Assembly (NCBI GenBank): GCA_016292515.1
Contig: JAEDIJ010000006.1
Location: 21,268-85,267 of the forward strand
Origin: Victivallaceae bacterium
GTDB taxonomy: Bacteria; Verrucomicrobiota; Lentisphaeria; Victivallales; Victivallaceae
DNA: 64,000 nucleotides
Direction of reading: 5' to 3'
The notes under the pieces are model-generated. The model saw nothing but the letters and a program-made list of their open reading frames with translations, did no database searches and was not told the DNA's origin. Shown one piece after another: positions 49,201 through 58,613 of this stretch. The number at the start of each line of letters is the position of its first letter. Within the stretch, counting starts at the first letter, position 1. The translations under genes and the position numbers were made by a program.

Positions 49201-50054
49201 AACGCTTTTTGCTGACCGTTTTGGCGTTGTGCGGCGTAATGGTTGCGGCAGAAGATTTCAAAGTGGTGAAAAACGTTTCTTTCCTCGGCAAAGAGCGCGT
49301 TGAAAAACTGGATCTTTATCTCCCCGCGGGGCAGGGAACTTTGCGTCCGGCGGTCGTGATGATCCACGGCGGCAGTTGGCGGCAGGGGGCGAAAGATACG
49401 GCGCGCGAGATCAATATCTGTACGAATCTGGCGAAGCAGGGCTTCGTCGCCGCGAGCATCGAGTACAAACTGGTCAAAAACGGCGTCGCCGTCTGGCCGA
49501 CCAATCTGAATGACTGCCGCGATGCGGTGCGCTTTTTGCGCGCCCACGCCGAAAAATATCAGATCAATCCCGAACGCATCGGCGTCATCGGCGCGTCGGC
49601 GGGGGGACACCTTGCCCTGATGCTCGCGCTGACGCCGGAAAAGGAGCGGATCGATGCCGCATCTCATTATCCCGGCGTGAGTTGTCAAGTTTCGTGCTGT
49701 ATCAATATGTATGGATTTACGGAGCATTCGAGAGAGGGGGTAAGTCAAAGTTTCGACACGATGCTCGGAGTTCCCGTCGACGATGCGGTGTTGCAGCGGG
49801 CACTTCCCGTACGGCAGGCGAGGAAAGACGCGCCGCCCGTTTTGACGATCCACGGCACGGCGGACAAGACGGTGGATTTCCGTCACGCCGTCGCGCTCGA
49901 CGAAGCGTTGAAAAAGTGCGGCGCAAGCAGTGAATTGCTGTTGCTCAAAAATGTCGATCATATGTTCAATATGGAGTATGACAAAGACGGCAAGGCGTTG
50001 CCGGTTGCCGTCAAAACAACGATGCTCCGCTTTTTGGAAAAACATTTAAAGTAA
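49197..50054 (+). CDS. Secreted alpha/beta-hydrolase esterase
   Basis: A 285-residue secreted esterase: signal peptide 1-18 (ending MVAAED), oxyanion motif IHGGSWRQG, nucleophile elbow GASAGGHLA, then HGTADKTVD with the acid and the His of VDHMF. This is the acetyl-esterase/BD-FAE-like group that removes acetyl or feruloyl groups from polysaccharides. ATGA overlap with the PQ-loop gene and a 7-base gap to the deacetylase gene show one operon. Confidence 0.88.
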   Translation: MKRFLLTVLALCGVMVAAEDFKVVKNVSFLGKERVEKLDLYLPAGQGTLRPAVVMIHGGSWRQGAKDTAREINICTNLAKQGFVAASIEYKLVKNGVAVWPTNLNDCRDAVRFLRAHAEKYQINPERIGVIGASAGGHLALMLALTPEKERIDAASHYPGVSCQVSCCINMYGFTEHSREGVSQSFDTMLGVPVDDAVLQRALPVRQARKDAPPVLTIHGTADKTVDFRHAVALDEALKKCGASSELLLLKNVDHMFNMEYDKDGKALPVAVKTTMLRFLEKHLK

Positions 50055-50061
50055 GGTAAAA

Positions 50062-50898
50062 ATGATGGATCAGAGCAGACGTTATTTGATGATCGGAGCG
50101 CATCCGGATGATGCCGATATCCGTTTCGGCGGTACGGCGATCAAACTGGCAAAAGCCGGGCACATCGTGAAGTTCGTGTCTTTCTGCAACGGAGACTGCG
50201 GACACTTCGCGATGGAAAAGAGCGCGCTTGCGGCGCGTCGCCGTCAGGAAGCGGCGGCGGCAAAGGAAGTTTTCGGCATTGATGAATACGAGGTGCTGGA
50301 TCATCACGACTGCGAAGTCGTGCCGTCGCTGGAATTCCGCCGCGAGATCATCCGCGTCATCCGCGAATTTCAGCCGGATGTCGTTTTGACGCACCGTCTG
50401 AGCGACTATCATGCCGATCACCGGGCGGTGTCGCAACTGGTGCTGGACGCTTCCTATATGGTGCAAGTACCGATGTTCTGCCCGGAGTATCCGATTTTGC
50501 CGCAGGCTCCGGTTTTCGCTTACGTCTACGACGACTTTGCCGATCCCCGTGTGATGCACAAAGACGCCGTGGTGGTGATCGACGACGTGATGGAGCAGAA
50601 GTGCCGCGCACTGGATTGTCAGAAATCGCAGTTTTACGAATGGCTCGCTTTTGAATTGGGGTACTTTGGCAAAGTCGATTTCAATGCGATGCCCTGGGCG
50701 GAGCGTTACGCTTATTTGCTGAAACACTGGGGCGTGCGTTATCGCAAAGCGGCGGATTTCGCGCGTCCGGAACTTTGCGCCAAACTCGGCGAAAAAGCGG
50801 GCAACGCCGTGCAATATGCGGAAGTTTTTGAGCATTGTCCTTACGGCGGCAGAAAAATGTTGACAAAAGAAGAATTTGCCGCATTGTTTGAAGTTTAG
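50062..50898 (+). CDS. PIG-L/LmbE-family N-acetyl-sugar deacetylase
   Basis: A 278-residue zinc deacetylase of the PIG-L family. AHPDDADIRFGG supplies His and two Asp residues, and HRLSDYHADHRA the further zinc His. The family acts on N-acetylglucosaminyl lipids, mycothiol precursors or chitobiose; the substrate here is unknown. No signal peptide, so it acts in the cytoplasm. It sits between a secreted esterase and the large secreted protein in a tight operon. Confidence 0.9.
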   Translation: MMDQSRRYLMIGAHPDDADIRFGGTAIKLAKAGHIVKFVSFCNGDCGHFAMEKSALAARRRQEAAAAKEVFGIDEYEVLDHHDCEVVPSLEFRREIIRVIREFQPDVVLTHRLSDYHADHRAVSQLVLDASYMVQVPMFCPEYPILPQAPVFAYVYDDFADPRVMHKDAVVVIDDVMEQKCRALDCQKSQFYEWLAFELGYFGKVDFNAMPWAERYAYLLKHWGVRYRKAADFARPELCAKLGEKAGNAVQYAEVFEHCPYGGRKMLTKEEFAALFEV

Positions 50899-50912
50899 AG
50901 GAGGAACTTTCT

Positions 50913-53900
50913 ATGAGATGGCGCTGTTTTTGGGCGATGTTGGCGGCGGTAGCGGTTTCTGCCGCGGAGTACCGGATCGAACCGGAATTTTTCAGCAATC
51001 AGGGAGCGTGGAAACGCTCTTCGCATCAGGGCTCGATGGGGCGCGGCGTCATGCGGGCAAAAGCCGTCGAAAAGAACAAACTCACCGGAATTCTGACGCT
51101 TCCGCAAGGCGGAGAATACTGCGTCTGGGTGCGGACATTGAGTTTCAACGGCAACAGCCGCAAGTGCAAAATTTTTATCAACAAACAGGGACTCGGCTCT
51201 TTCGGCGATGCCAAACTTACCGCCGATGAAAGCAATCCCGCGCTCAAATGGGAAAAGGCCGCCAAACGTCTGACGCTTGCCGCTGGAAAACTGGACATCG
51301 AGATCGTTCCGGTGTCGCCGTATGTGCGGATTGATTCCATCATTCTGACGACCGACGCAAATTTCGTTCCGCCGGACAATGCCGGAGAAATCAAAGCAAT
51401 TGCCGAACTCGCGGATCCCGATGCGAAGTCAAAAGCGGTGGCAGCCGCGGCAAAGAAATCGTTTCCGGCATTGAATTTCAAGGGCAAAGGGGAACCCGTG
51501 CTCGTCCTTTCCGGCAAGCGTCCGTGGACGGGGCGGGAATTCGGCGATTTTCTCGCCGCCGCCGGCGCGAAAACGTGGACGCTTGATTCCCGTTATCTCG
51601 CGGGGGAGGGCGGTTCCCCGATCCGCGATATGCTCGGCGATGCGTATGAGCCCAAGGCGGAAGACGGCATTACGCCCTCTTTTGCGAAACTGGACAATTA
51701 CAAATGTGTTGTCATCAACAACATTCCGGCCAAAAATCAGCAAAATATCTTTACACCGGAACGCGTCGCCCTGCTTCGGAAATATGTTGAAAATGGCGGC
51801 ACGTTATTGCTGACGCTCGGCGTGCCGGAGACACTCGGCGATCTGCTTCCCGTGGAACTCGGCGAAGCGGGGGAGCAGGGCTTGGAAATTTACGCGACGC
51901 GTCCTGTGAGCGAAAACTTTGCTTTTCTGCCGGAAAAATGGCTTGCGCCCGATCCATTTATTCTCGCCGCGGCAAAAAAGGATGCGACGGTGCTCTCCTT
52001 TCTTGTTTCTCCCGACGGGCAAGCCGTTGCGCCGTATATCGTGGAAAAAAAGATCGACAAGGGAAAAGTCGTGTTTCTCAACGGCACATATTCACGCTAC
52101 AATAAAGTCGCTTCGCTCTACGCCTGGGCATACGGCCGCGCCTTTATGGCGGCGCTGGTCAAGGAAACGGCGTCGATCCCGATGGATCCCGTGTCGCTTA
52201 TCCGTAAAGAATCTGCTTATCCGAAACCGCGGGAACTCGATATTGTGACGGCAAAAATGTCGTTGCCGGAAATGAAGTTGACCGATACGCAGAATGCCGT
52301 CAAAATCGACGGTAGGCAGGCGATTTTCGCCGACGGTGCCAAACTGGAAGTTTCCGCCGCCGGTAAAGCGACTCTTACATTTGCCGGGGAAACGAAACCG
52401 TGCATCGTCAATGCCAATGCCCCGCAACTATTGCTGACGCAAACCCAGCAAAAACTGAATTCCGAAACAAGCGAAGCCGTTGATACGCAAGAGAAAACAA
52501 TAAGCCGCGTCGTTTGGAATTTCGACCGTCTTGAAGCCGACGGAAATTGCGCCGTTTTGCATTACAACTCCGGCAACGGCGCGCAAATGCAATGGATTTT
52601 CAAGAGCGGGAAACTTTTTTTGGACGGACGCACCTACTGCGGTATTGCGCAAAAGGTGAAAATTCTTTCCGCTCCGTCGCAGGTCGGCTCGATGAGTTGT
52701 GATTTCAAACTTGATCTCGCCGACGCCATATGCCGCCGGATGAATTGCTATCAGCCGCCGCGCGGATATGCGGAAATGGATTTCAGCGGCAAAGTCTCCG
52801 CCGATACCAAAAACTGCAATTTCTTCAAAAACGCTCAGCCTTTCGGCTACCTCAATACGCAGGAGGGCATTTACGCCGGGATTTTGGAAAAGCCGATCCC
52901 GACTTCGATCGATTACACGATCAACAAGGGCGGAAAACTTATTTCCGCCAATATGACGCAGATCATCGGCCGTTGCAACGCGCCGGTCGAGGGAGAATTT
53001 TTCTGGCACTTGTACAGCAAGGGAAGTGAAAACGGACACAACGATTACATCGCCTTGTGGCAGTTCGCGCGCCACCAGTTGCGCACGGTTGCCGGATTAA
53101 AGGAATTTCCCATTCGTCCGAGCGCGGGGTACACCAATATGGCGACGCCGGAGGAAGTCGACCGGGCGATCGAAGTCGCCGGAAAACTCGGAGTTTCCTA
53201 TATGTATGTGCCGCTTGGTCCCTCGGCGATCGGCAGTGTCGACAGCGACCGGAATATGGCGACGTATGCGAAAATCAAAGCCGTCGGAATGCGCGCATTC
53301 CCGTGGACGGCGGGCGATTATACCAACGGCACGGGCGATGAGATCTATCAGAAGCACAAGGATTGGCTGATGCGCGATGAAAAAGGCGGCATCTACGCCT
53401 ATTTCAAAAATTTCCGCGTCATCGACCTCTCGAATAAAGAGTTTCTTGCCTGGTACTTCAAAAAACTTGATGCGCTCTTTGACGCGGGGGCGGGGTACGT
53501 TTATATGGATATGGGCGGTCAGGCGTCGACTAACATCAACTTTTCCGGCAAGGAAAGCCGCGCCGGACTTTTCAACCAGATCCCGATTTTCCGCTATTAT
53601 CACGATCACGGCGTCACTTGCGGCATCGAGGGGCTGAATCCGCTGGTGATCGATAATTTCTGGTATCGCGAAGAACTTTACAACCCGATGGGCGGCAAGG
53701 AGTTCGCAGTGATCGGCGGCAATCCGAGCACCCATGAGGACGTGAGTTTTGTGTTGCGCTATTTCCGGATGGCGATGTATGGTGGATTTCCGCGCTTCTA
53801 CACCGATGCCTACGCGCAGAAATTTGAACGCTGTCCCGATGAAACGGCGATGATCGATCATATCGCCGCATTGTTGCCGGGGATCAATACCGCGCTTGAT

Positions 53901-54125
53901 TTCGGGATGCCTTTCATCCGTGCGACCGATTGCGGTACGACGTGGATCAATGAGAAAGGCGGAGCGATTTTCGTCTGGGACAACGTGAAAGAGTTGAAAA
54001 TCGTTTTACCGGAAGGTTTTTCGATCACCAAAACGCAGTTCCCCGATCAGAAAATGCGCGATTTCAAAACGGATGATTTGAAAAACATCCCCTCCGAAAC
54101 GATTTTCATTTTTGAACGCAAATAA
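50913..54125 (+). CDS. Large secreted glycosidase-like multidomain protein
   Basis: A 1070-residue secreted protein. Signal peptide 1-17; an N-terminal beta domain (~18-150) shared with 45962-46477; a glutamine-amidotransferase-like segment (~165-400: PVLVLSGKRPW ... VVINNIP ... LLRKYVENGGTLLLTLG), as found in some beta-galactosidases; a beta-rich middle; a TIM-barrel region (~750-1000) with YMYVPLGPSAIG, RAFPWTAGDYTNG, WLMRDEKGG, VIDLSNKEF and GYVYMDMGGQ, like GH-D clan enzymes; and a C-terminal beta domain (FGMPFIRATDCGTTWIN). The Asp of YMDMGG may be catalytic. A retaining alpha-glycosidase is suspected, and the exact family is not assigned. GGAGG precedes the ATG. Confidence 0.8.
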   Translation: MRWRCFWAMLAAVAVSAAEYRIEPEFFSNQGAWKRSSHQGSMGRGVMRAKAVEKNKLTGILTLPQGGEYCVWVRTLSFNGNSRKCKIFINKQGLGSFGDAKLTADESNPALKWEKAAKRLTLAAGKLDIEIVPVSPYVRIDSIILTTDANFVPPDNAGEIKAIAELADPDAKSKAVAAAAKKSFPALNFKGKGEPVLVLSGKRPWTGREFGDFLAAAGAKTWTLDSRYLAGEGGSPIRDMLGDAYEPKAEDGITPSFAKLDNYKCVVINNIPAKNQQNIFTPERVALLRKYVENGGTLLLTLGVPETLGDLLPVELGEAGEQGLEIYATRPVSENFAFLPEKWLAPDPFILAAAKKDATVLSFLVSPDGQAVAPYIVEKKIDKGKVVFLNGTYSRYNKVASLYAWAYGRAFMAALVKETASIPMDPVSLIRKESAYPKPRELDIVTAKMSLPEMKLTDTQNAVKIDGRQAIFADGAKLEVSAAGKATLTFAGETKPCIVNANAPQLLLTQTQQKLNSETSEAVDTQEKTISRVVWNFDRLEADGNCAVLHYNSGNGAQMQWIFKSGKLFLDGRTYCGIAQKVKILSAPSQVGSMSCDFKLDLADAICRRMNCYQPPRGYAEMDFSGKVSADTKNCNFFKNAQPFGYLNTQEGIYAGILEKPIPTSIDYTINKGGKLISANMTQIIGRCNAPVEGEFFWHLYSKGSENGHNDYIALWQFARHQLRTVAGLKEFPIRPSAGYTNMATPEEVDRAIEVAGKLGVSYMYVPLGPSAIGSVDSDRNMATYAKIKAVGMRAFPWTAGDYTNGTGDEIYQKHKDWLMRDEKGGIYAYFKNFRVIDLSNKEFLAWYFKKLDALFDAGAGYVYMDMGGQASTNINFSGKESRAGLFNQIPIFRYYHDHGVTCGIEGLNPLVIDNFWYREELYNPMGGKEFAVIGGNPSTHEDVSFVLRYFRMAMYGGFPRFYTDAYAQKFERCPDETAMIDHIAALLPGINTALDFGMPFIRATDCGTTWINEKGGAIFVWDNVKELKIVLPEGFSITKTQFPDQKMRDFKTDDLKNIPSETIFIFERK

Positions 54126-54144
54126 AGCATTTCCCGCATCATTC

Positions 54145-54193
54145 AAAAAAGGCTGTTGCTTCACCTCACGGAGGTTTTGCAACAGCTTTTTTT
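54145..54193 (+). terminator. Terminator of the LysR-flanked operon
   Basis: Arms GCTGTTGC and GCAACAGC, loop with CACCTCACGGAGG, then seven T, 20 bases after the stop. Confidence 0.85.
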
Positions 54194-54230
54194 GTGTGGA
54201 GGAATAGGAATCCCTTCCCCCGGGATATGG

Positions 54231-55715
54231 TTATTTTATGTTTTCTTTGGTCAAAACAACATAATAAAGACGGACATTGTCCGGCTTGTCAAATGGCGCG
54301 GTGCCGGAAAAGATCCGGCTTTCCGGTTGTATTTGCAGTTGATAACGTTGTTCAAATTTTTTCAGCAGAGGCAACATATTGTCGACAAAGACAATGACGG
54401 CTTTATCCTCTTTGAGTTGCTGAAAAGCCTGATCGACATCCTTTTCCCAGGCAGGATCCCACGCATTGATCGCAACGGGGTGCTCCGGCAGATGGCAATG
54501 CAGTAATCCAATGCACCAATAATCTCCCATCAGAATCAATTTTTTGTCGGAATCGCCGATTTTTTCGGAGAAAAAGCGACAATATTCATCGATTTGAAAA
54601 TGCACCCGGTATGACGAGTGAACTAGATTGATCGTTGTAAACAAGCCAAGGTAAAACAACGCAAAGCAAATGATGCTTCCCGCAAAGCGTTTCCAATTGA
54701 TTTGAGCGATCCACGGTCGGAAAAAGCAAATCAGCAACGGCCCGGCGGAGAAAAAGATCGGCTGATACCACATCGTGCGGACTCCGATCCCGGCGATCGC
54801 CATTATTTGCAAGACGACAAGGGGAACGATCAGCAATGTCAACAGGAATTTGCCTCCGTTTTCACTGCCGTACCATTTTCCGCGAAGACGATGCCACAGC
54901 AGTTTTCCATTTATCATACCGCAGGAAAACCAAAGTACGATAGCCGAAGGCAACAATATCCCGACGATCATCGGGATCAAACGGAGCATTTTGATCAGAT
55001 AGATACCGAGATGGAATACCTCTTCCTTTTCAGCACGGCCGATCGCATAGAAAATCGGCAGATAATCGTGCTGATGCAACCACCAGATGTGAGGCAGGTA
55101 GAGAATTCCGGCGAGCGCGAACGCAAGATAGGGTCCGGCGGCAAGGAAACGGCTGCGCGCCTTGGCATCGATCAGCATATATACGAAAAGCGTGAATAAA
55201 AGCAATCCCCCGAAGTATTTTGTCCACATAATGACCGCGGCGCATACTCCAAGGAGAAGCCATTGGTGGAGTTTGTTGTCGCGAATCGCGCGGAAAAAGA
55301 CCAGTGCGGTGATCGGCCAGAAAGCGATTTCCAATACGTTGACGTTGTATTCCGGCGACGTGAGATTGTAAAAACAAATGCAGTACAAAATCAGACTGCC
55401 GATGACGGATTCGGTGCGGGAAAGGAAAAGTCTGCCGAGGAAATAGACGGCGACGAAACCGATGAGGATCAAAAGCTGACTCAAAAGATATTGCGAAAAA
55501 TCGGCATAGCCGGATGCCGTGTAAAAAAATTCGGCGATCCAGCCGGAGAGCGGCGGATGCTTGCCGTTGCCGAAATTCGACGATGCGCCCCATACGATGG
55601 CTTCAATTGTGTCCAACGGCAGGATGTTGCGCGTCAAAGCGGGGACGATGGTCCAGCAAAGTGCTTTAATGCTTAAAAAGGCGACAAAAAAACGGATGTG
55701 TGTACGGTTTTGCAT
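54231..55715 (-). CDS. GT39-family membrane glycosyltransferase
   Basis: A 494-residue membrane protein with about 11 hydrophobic segments and the ArnT/PMT-like layout: an acidic loop after the first helix (ILPLDTIEAIVWGASSNFGN) followed by GKHPPLSGWIAEFFY, where the Asp/Glu and PP motif bind lipid-phosphate sugar donors. The family moves sugars from polyprenyl phosphate to lipid A or proteins. The start at 55715 is chosen because the predicted transcript begins near 55742, after the alternative ATG at 55748. The C-terminal periplasmic part is ~100 residues. It lies convergent to the operon before it. Confidence 0.82.
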   Translation of the reverse strand: MQNRTHIRFFVAFLSIKALCWTIVPALTRNILPLDTIEAIVWGASSNFGNGKHPPLSGWIAEFFYTASGYADFSQYLLSQLLILIGFVAVYFLGRLFLSRTESVIGSLILYCICFYNLTSPEYNVNVLEIAFWPITALVFFRAIRDNKLHQWLLLGVCAAVIMWTKYFGGLLLFTLFVYMLIDAKARSRFLAAGPYLAFALAGILYLPHIWWLHQHDYLPIFYAIGRAEKEEVFHLGIYLIKMLRLIPMIVGILLPSAIVLWFSCGMINGKLLWHRLRGKWYGSENGGKFLLTLLIVPLVVLQIMAIAGIGVRTMWYQPIFFSAGPLLICFFRPWIAQINWKRFAGSIICFALFYLGLFTTINLVHSSYRVHFQIDEYCRFFSEKIGDSDKKLILMGDYWCIGLLHCHLPEHPVAINAWDPAWEKDVDQAFQQLKEDKAVIVFVDNMLPLLKKFEQRYQLQIQPESRIFSGTAPFDKPDNVRLYYVVLTKENIK

Positions 55716-55748
55716 AGTCTCTCGCAATAGGATGAGTCGTTGTTTCAT

Positions 55749-55776
55749 AATATACATCTTTCCGGCAAGAAAGCAA
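55749..55776 (-). promoter_or_regulatory. Promoter of the GT39 gene
   Basis: Minus-strand TTGCTT (55771-55776), 16-base spacer, TATATT (55749-55754). Confidence 0.55.
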
Positions 55777-55836
55777 ATTTCAAAGTTTTCGCCGATCGAC
55801 CGGACGGGGGGGGATCGCCGCAGACGGTATAAAATC

Positions 55837-55865
55837 AAAAAGACCGGGAAGCCCGGTCTTTTTTT
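55837..55865 (-). terminator. Terminator of the MFS gene
   Basis: Perfect stem AAAAGACCGGG/CCCGGTCTTTT with TTTTTGATTTT beyond, 24 bases after the stop. Confidence 0.85.
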
Positions 55866-55888
55866 GCAGAGGATCTTTTAGAAGAGGA

Positions 55889-57256
55889 TCACACCTCTTT
55901 ACGCCTCCACGCACCGACGAATGTGAGCAGAACAAACGGCAATGCGAGCAGGAAAAACAGCCGGTAACGCGCCATTCCGACGAGATCGGGGCCGAGGAAG
56001 CGATGAAGCAGTTGCCAGTGTTCCACAAGCCAGGGACCGAAATGATCGCAAAGCCACCACAACACCCAAGTGAGTCCCCCTGAAATGAAACCGGTCAGCA
56101 CGCCGTTGATGAACATCATCAGCGTCGCCGCGGAGGGTTGATGTTCGACGGGGATACATTTGAGGAAGTACTGCCCATGGCAGATGCCGCAGAACATCGC
56201 CATACTGCTTGTCAGGAGGAAGAGGGTGAATGTTACGCAGACGATCCCGGGAGAAATACCGCCCGGAATAAATGCGACCGGATACCAGTGATAACTCGTC
56301 GGGATGACCATCCAGAAAAGGATGACCAGAAAACTGAAACAATATCCGAAAAGGATCGCTTTGCGGGGGCCGATCTTGTCGCCGAGCATAGAGGCGGGAC
56401 GCGCGAGCACGACGCTCAAAAAACTGCCGAGAAAGGAGAGTGCGAGAAACCAGCTGTCGGGGATATTCAAACCGCGTTTCAGCACCAGATTGTTGAGACC
56501 GACGGTCAGCGCCATTGCCATCGAACCGCAGAATTCGGCGATCACCATCCGGCGGAAAGCGTCGTTTTTGAGACATACCCACGCATCGGCGATCAACGGT
56601 TTCTTGGCGGCTTGCCGGATGTCCTCGCTTTCGTCGACGTTGCGCAGGCAGATCGCGGACAAGATACCGCAGAATGCGCCAAAGAGGATGATGCCGAAAA
56701 GCGCCCAGATCGCCGCTCCGTTGCCCAGATGCTCCACGCAACCAAGCACCGCCGTCAGCGCGATCATCAGTACCGCCGTGACGATATTGTGCGCCATCGA
56801 AGCGAAAGCGAGGAGCTTCCCGCGGTCTTCGGGACGGGTGATGTTGCCGACCAATGCCGTGCTCATCACGCCGCCTGCGGAGCGGCAGCCGTAGAAAATG
56901 AATGCGCCGCCCAAAAGGAAAGCGCAGGCGATGTAGGGATGCCCGAAGTATCCCCAGATCGCGCAGGAGCCCATAATGATCGAGGCGATGTTGCGTAACA
57001 GCCAGAAATTCGACTGGGTGCGGGCGGCGCCCCATTTTTCCGTCGCGATCTTGCCGAGCGGCAACCAGATACAACCGATGTTGAAAAGCGCGGCGAGCGT
57101 GGTGAAGACGGCGTCCGGGAGTTGCAATCGGACGGCGAGCAAGTCCATGACCATATTGCCGACGCACATGTAGCCGATACCGTTGAGGAGATTGAAGCCG
57201 ATGAAAAACTTCTGACTTCGTTTCATTTGCGCATCGGTCAAACTTGGATAGATCAT
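55889..57256 (-). CDS. Major facilitator superfamily transporter
   Basis: A 455-residue transporter with about 12 hydrophobic segments in two halves. GNITRPEDRGKLLAFASM after helix 4 and MLGDKIGPRKAILFGYCFSF (motif A-like, between helices 8 and 9) fit MFS. The central cytoplasmic loop is around residue 215. The substrate is unknown; sugars or drugs are possible. AGAGGA precedes the ATG. It stands alone with its own promoter and terminator. Confidence 0.88.
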   Translation of the reverse strand: MIYPSLTDAQMKRSQKFFIGFNLLNGIGYMCVGNMVMDLLAVRLQLPDAVFTTLAALFNIGCIWLPLGKIATEKWGAARTQSNFWLLRNIASIIMGSCAIWGYFGHPYIACAFLLGGAFIFYGCRSAGGVMSTALVGNITRPEDRGKLLAFASMAHNIVTAVLMIALTAVLGCVEHLGNGAAIWALFGIILFGAFCGILSAICLRNVDESEDIRQAAKKPLIADAWVCLKNDAFRRMVIAEFCGSMAMALTVGLNNLVLKRGLNIPDSWFLALSFLGSFLSVVLARPASMLGDKIGPRKAILFGYCFSFLVILFWMVIPTSYHWYPVAFIPGGISPGIVCVTFTLFLLTSSMAMFCGICHGQYFLKCIPVEHQPSAATLMMFINGVLTGFISGGLTWVLWWLCDHFGPWLVEHWQLLHRFLGPDLVGMARYRLFFLLALPFVLLTFVGAWRRKEV

Positions 57257-57310
57257 AGCAGTCCTCTTTCAGGTTAAAAATCGTTTGTTTTTTTTTCGGA
57301 AATACCCTAT

Positions 57311-57339
57311 AAGATAGTACACATCCGGGGAAAATACAA
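57311..57339 (-). promoter_or_regulatory. Promoter of the MFS gene
   Basis: Minus-strand TTGTAT (57334-57339), 17-base spacer, TATCTT (57311-57316). Confidence 0.6.
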
Positions 57340-57578
57340 GTCAACGTGGCGTTCCTTTTGCGTTTTTTTGTAAAATCGGAAGTCGTCTTATACGCCGCGA
57401 TCACAGACAACTGCCGGAGTCCGCCGAAACTCCGCCGCCGATAAAAAATCAAAAAAATTTTATCTTTTTTATTTACACTGACGTTATTTGGCAGTGAGAT
57501 GTGGTATTTTAGTTGCGGAAAAGTCCGGTGTATCACATCGTCAACGGACGAAACTGCAAACTTAACGGAGGCAAGCAA
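57340..57578. other. Gap upstream of the DUF932 gene
   Basis: A/T-rich DNA with AAAAATCAAAAAAATTTTATC and a possible extended -10 (GTGGTATTTT, 57501-57510). No second gene is seen. Confidence 0.4.
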
Positions 57579-58553
57579 ATGATTGTAAGACAGTGGATGA
57601 ATCCGCACGTGGAAGATGCCTTTTTTGACGTAAAAAAAGTCCCGTTGTTTTTTTGTGACAGACAAGGAAAAGGGCGACAAGTAAGCGGCGTTTACGGAGT
57701 TTATGACTCGCAGCGGGATTCGGTCATTTCCGTCGTTTCGTCCCGCTATCAGCTGGTTTCCAATTTCGAGGCATACCGGTCGGCGCAGGGGATCGTCGAT
57801 CGTGTTTTTCACGACACGAAATTGGATGATATGCAGTTTTTCAATCTGACGATGCCGAAAACAAGAAGTTTTATGCATTTGGATCTGGTCAAACCCAATT
57901 CCGGTATCGAACCTTTCAAAAATGATCCATGGACGGCTTTTCTGCGCATTACCAACAGTTACAATCATTGTTTTTGTCTTACGTACGAAATCGGATTTTG
58001 CCGTTATATTTGTATGAATGGCATGATTTTCGGTTCGCAGAGCGTAAAAATTACGTTTGTCCACGGCAGGGAAGGCAGGGCGGATTTTGAGAACTTGCCG
58101 GAAAAGCTGAAAGGCATTCACGAAATCGAATCCTCTTTTTGTACGAAACTGAATCATCTGCGTTCTATGCATGTCTCCCGGGATTTTATGGAAGCCGTTT
58201 TTTTTATGGTCTTCCCGTTCCCGTCCCGAAAAAAATACGATGAATTGACTCCTTCGCAATTGAAAAATCTGTCGGATCGGAAAAACTTCGTGCAGGGTCT
58301 CATTCAAAATTACGCCGATGCAATGGGGTACAACGGTTATGCGATGTTGAATATTCTGACCGATTTTGCCTCGTACCCGACTTCGGGGGAGGGGGGCGGT
58401 CATCATCTTCGCGGCGGCTATCAGAGACGCGTCGGCGACTGGATGCATAAATTGGAAGAACATCTGATAAAAAATCAGGGGCGTTTGGAAAATTTTATTC
58501 CGAAGGAAGCTTTCACTTGTGCCGAGTATGTGATGAATGCCCCGTCGCTGTGA
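57579..58553 (+). CDS. DUF932 phage/plasmid-type protein
   Basis: A 324-residue protein of the DUF932 group usually found on phages, plasmids and other mobile DNA: SVISVVSSRYQLVSNFEAYR near the N-terminus, central FLRITNSYNHCF, CRYICMNGMIFG and a helical C-terminal half. Function is unknown. No phage, integrase or plasmid gene lies around it. ATG at 57579 follows GGAGG; the frame extends further upstream but has no ribosome site there. It is followed by the SIMPL-domain gene after 60 bases. Confidence 0.8.
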   Translation: MIVRQWMNPHVEDAFFDVKKVPLFFCDRQGKGRQVSGVYGVYDSQRDSVISVVSSRYQLVSNFEAYRSAQGIVDRVFHDTKLDDMQFFNLTMPKTRSFMHLDLVKPNSGIEPFKNDPWTAFLRITNSYNHCFCLTYEIGFCRYICMNGMIFGSQSVKITFVHGREGRADFENLPEKLKGIHEIESSFCTKLNHLRSMHVSRDFMEAVFFMVFPFPSRKKYDELTPSQLKNLSDRKNFVQGLIQNYADAMGYNGYAMLNILTDFASYPTSGEGGGHHLRGGYQRRVGDWMHKLEEHLIKNQGRLENFIPKEAFTCAEYVMNAPSL

Positions 58554-58613
58554 GTGTTTTATTTGAAAAAGTCAAATTAAGAAAATATGATGCATTTTTA
58601 AGTGGAGGTCAAT

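Noticed and set aside
55899..58463. 854-codon open frame on the minus strand
   Set aside because: It overlaps the MFS gene in another frame and lies antisense to the DUF932 gene; both of those have recognisable motifs, this does not.
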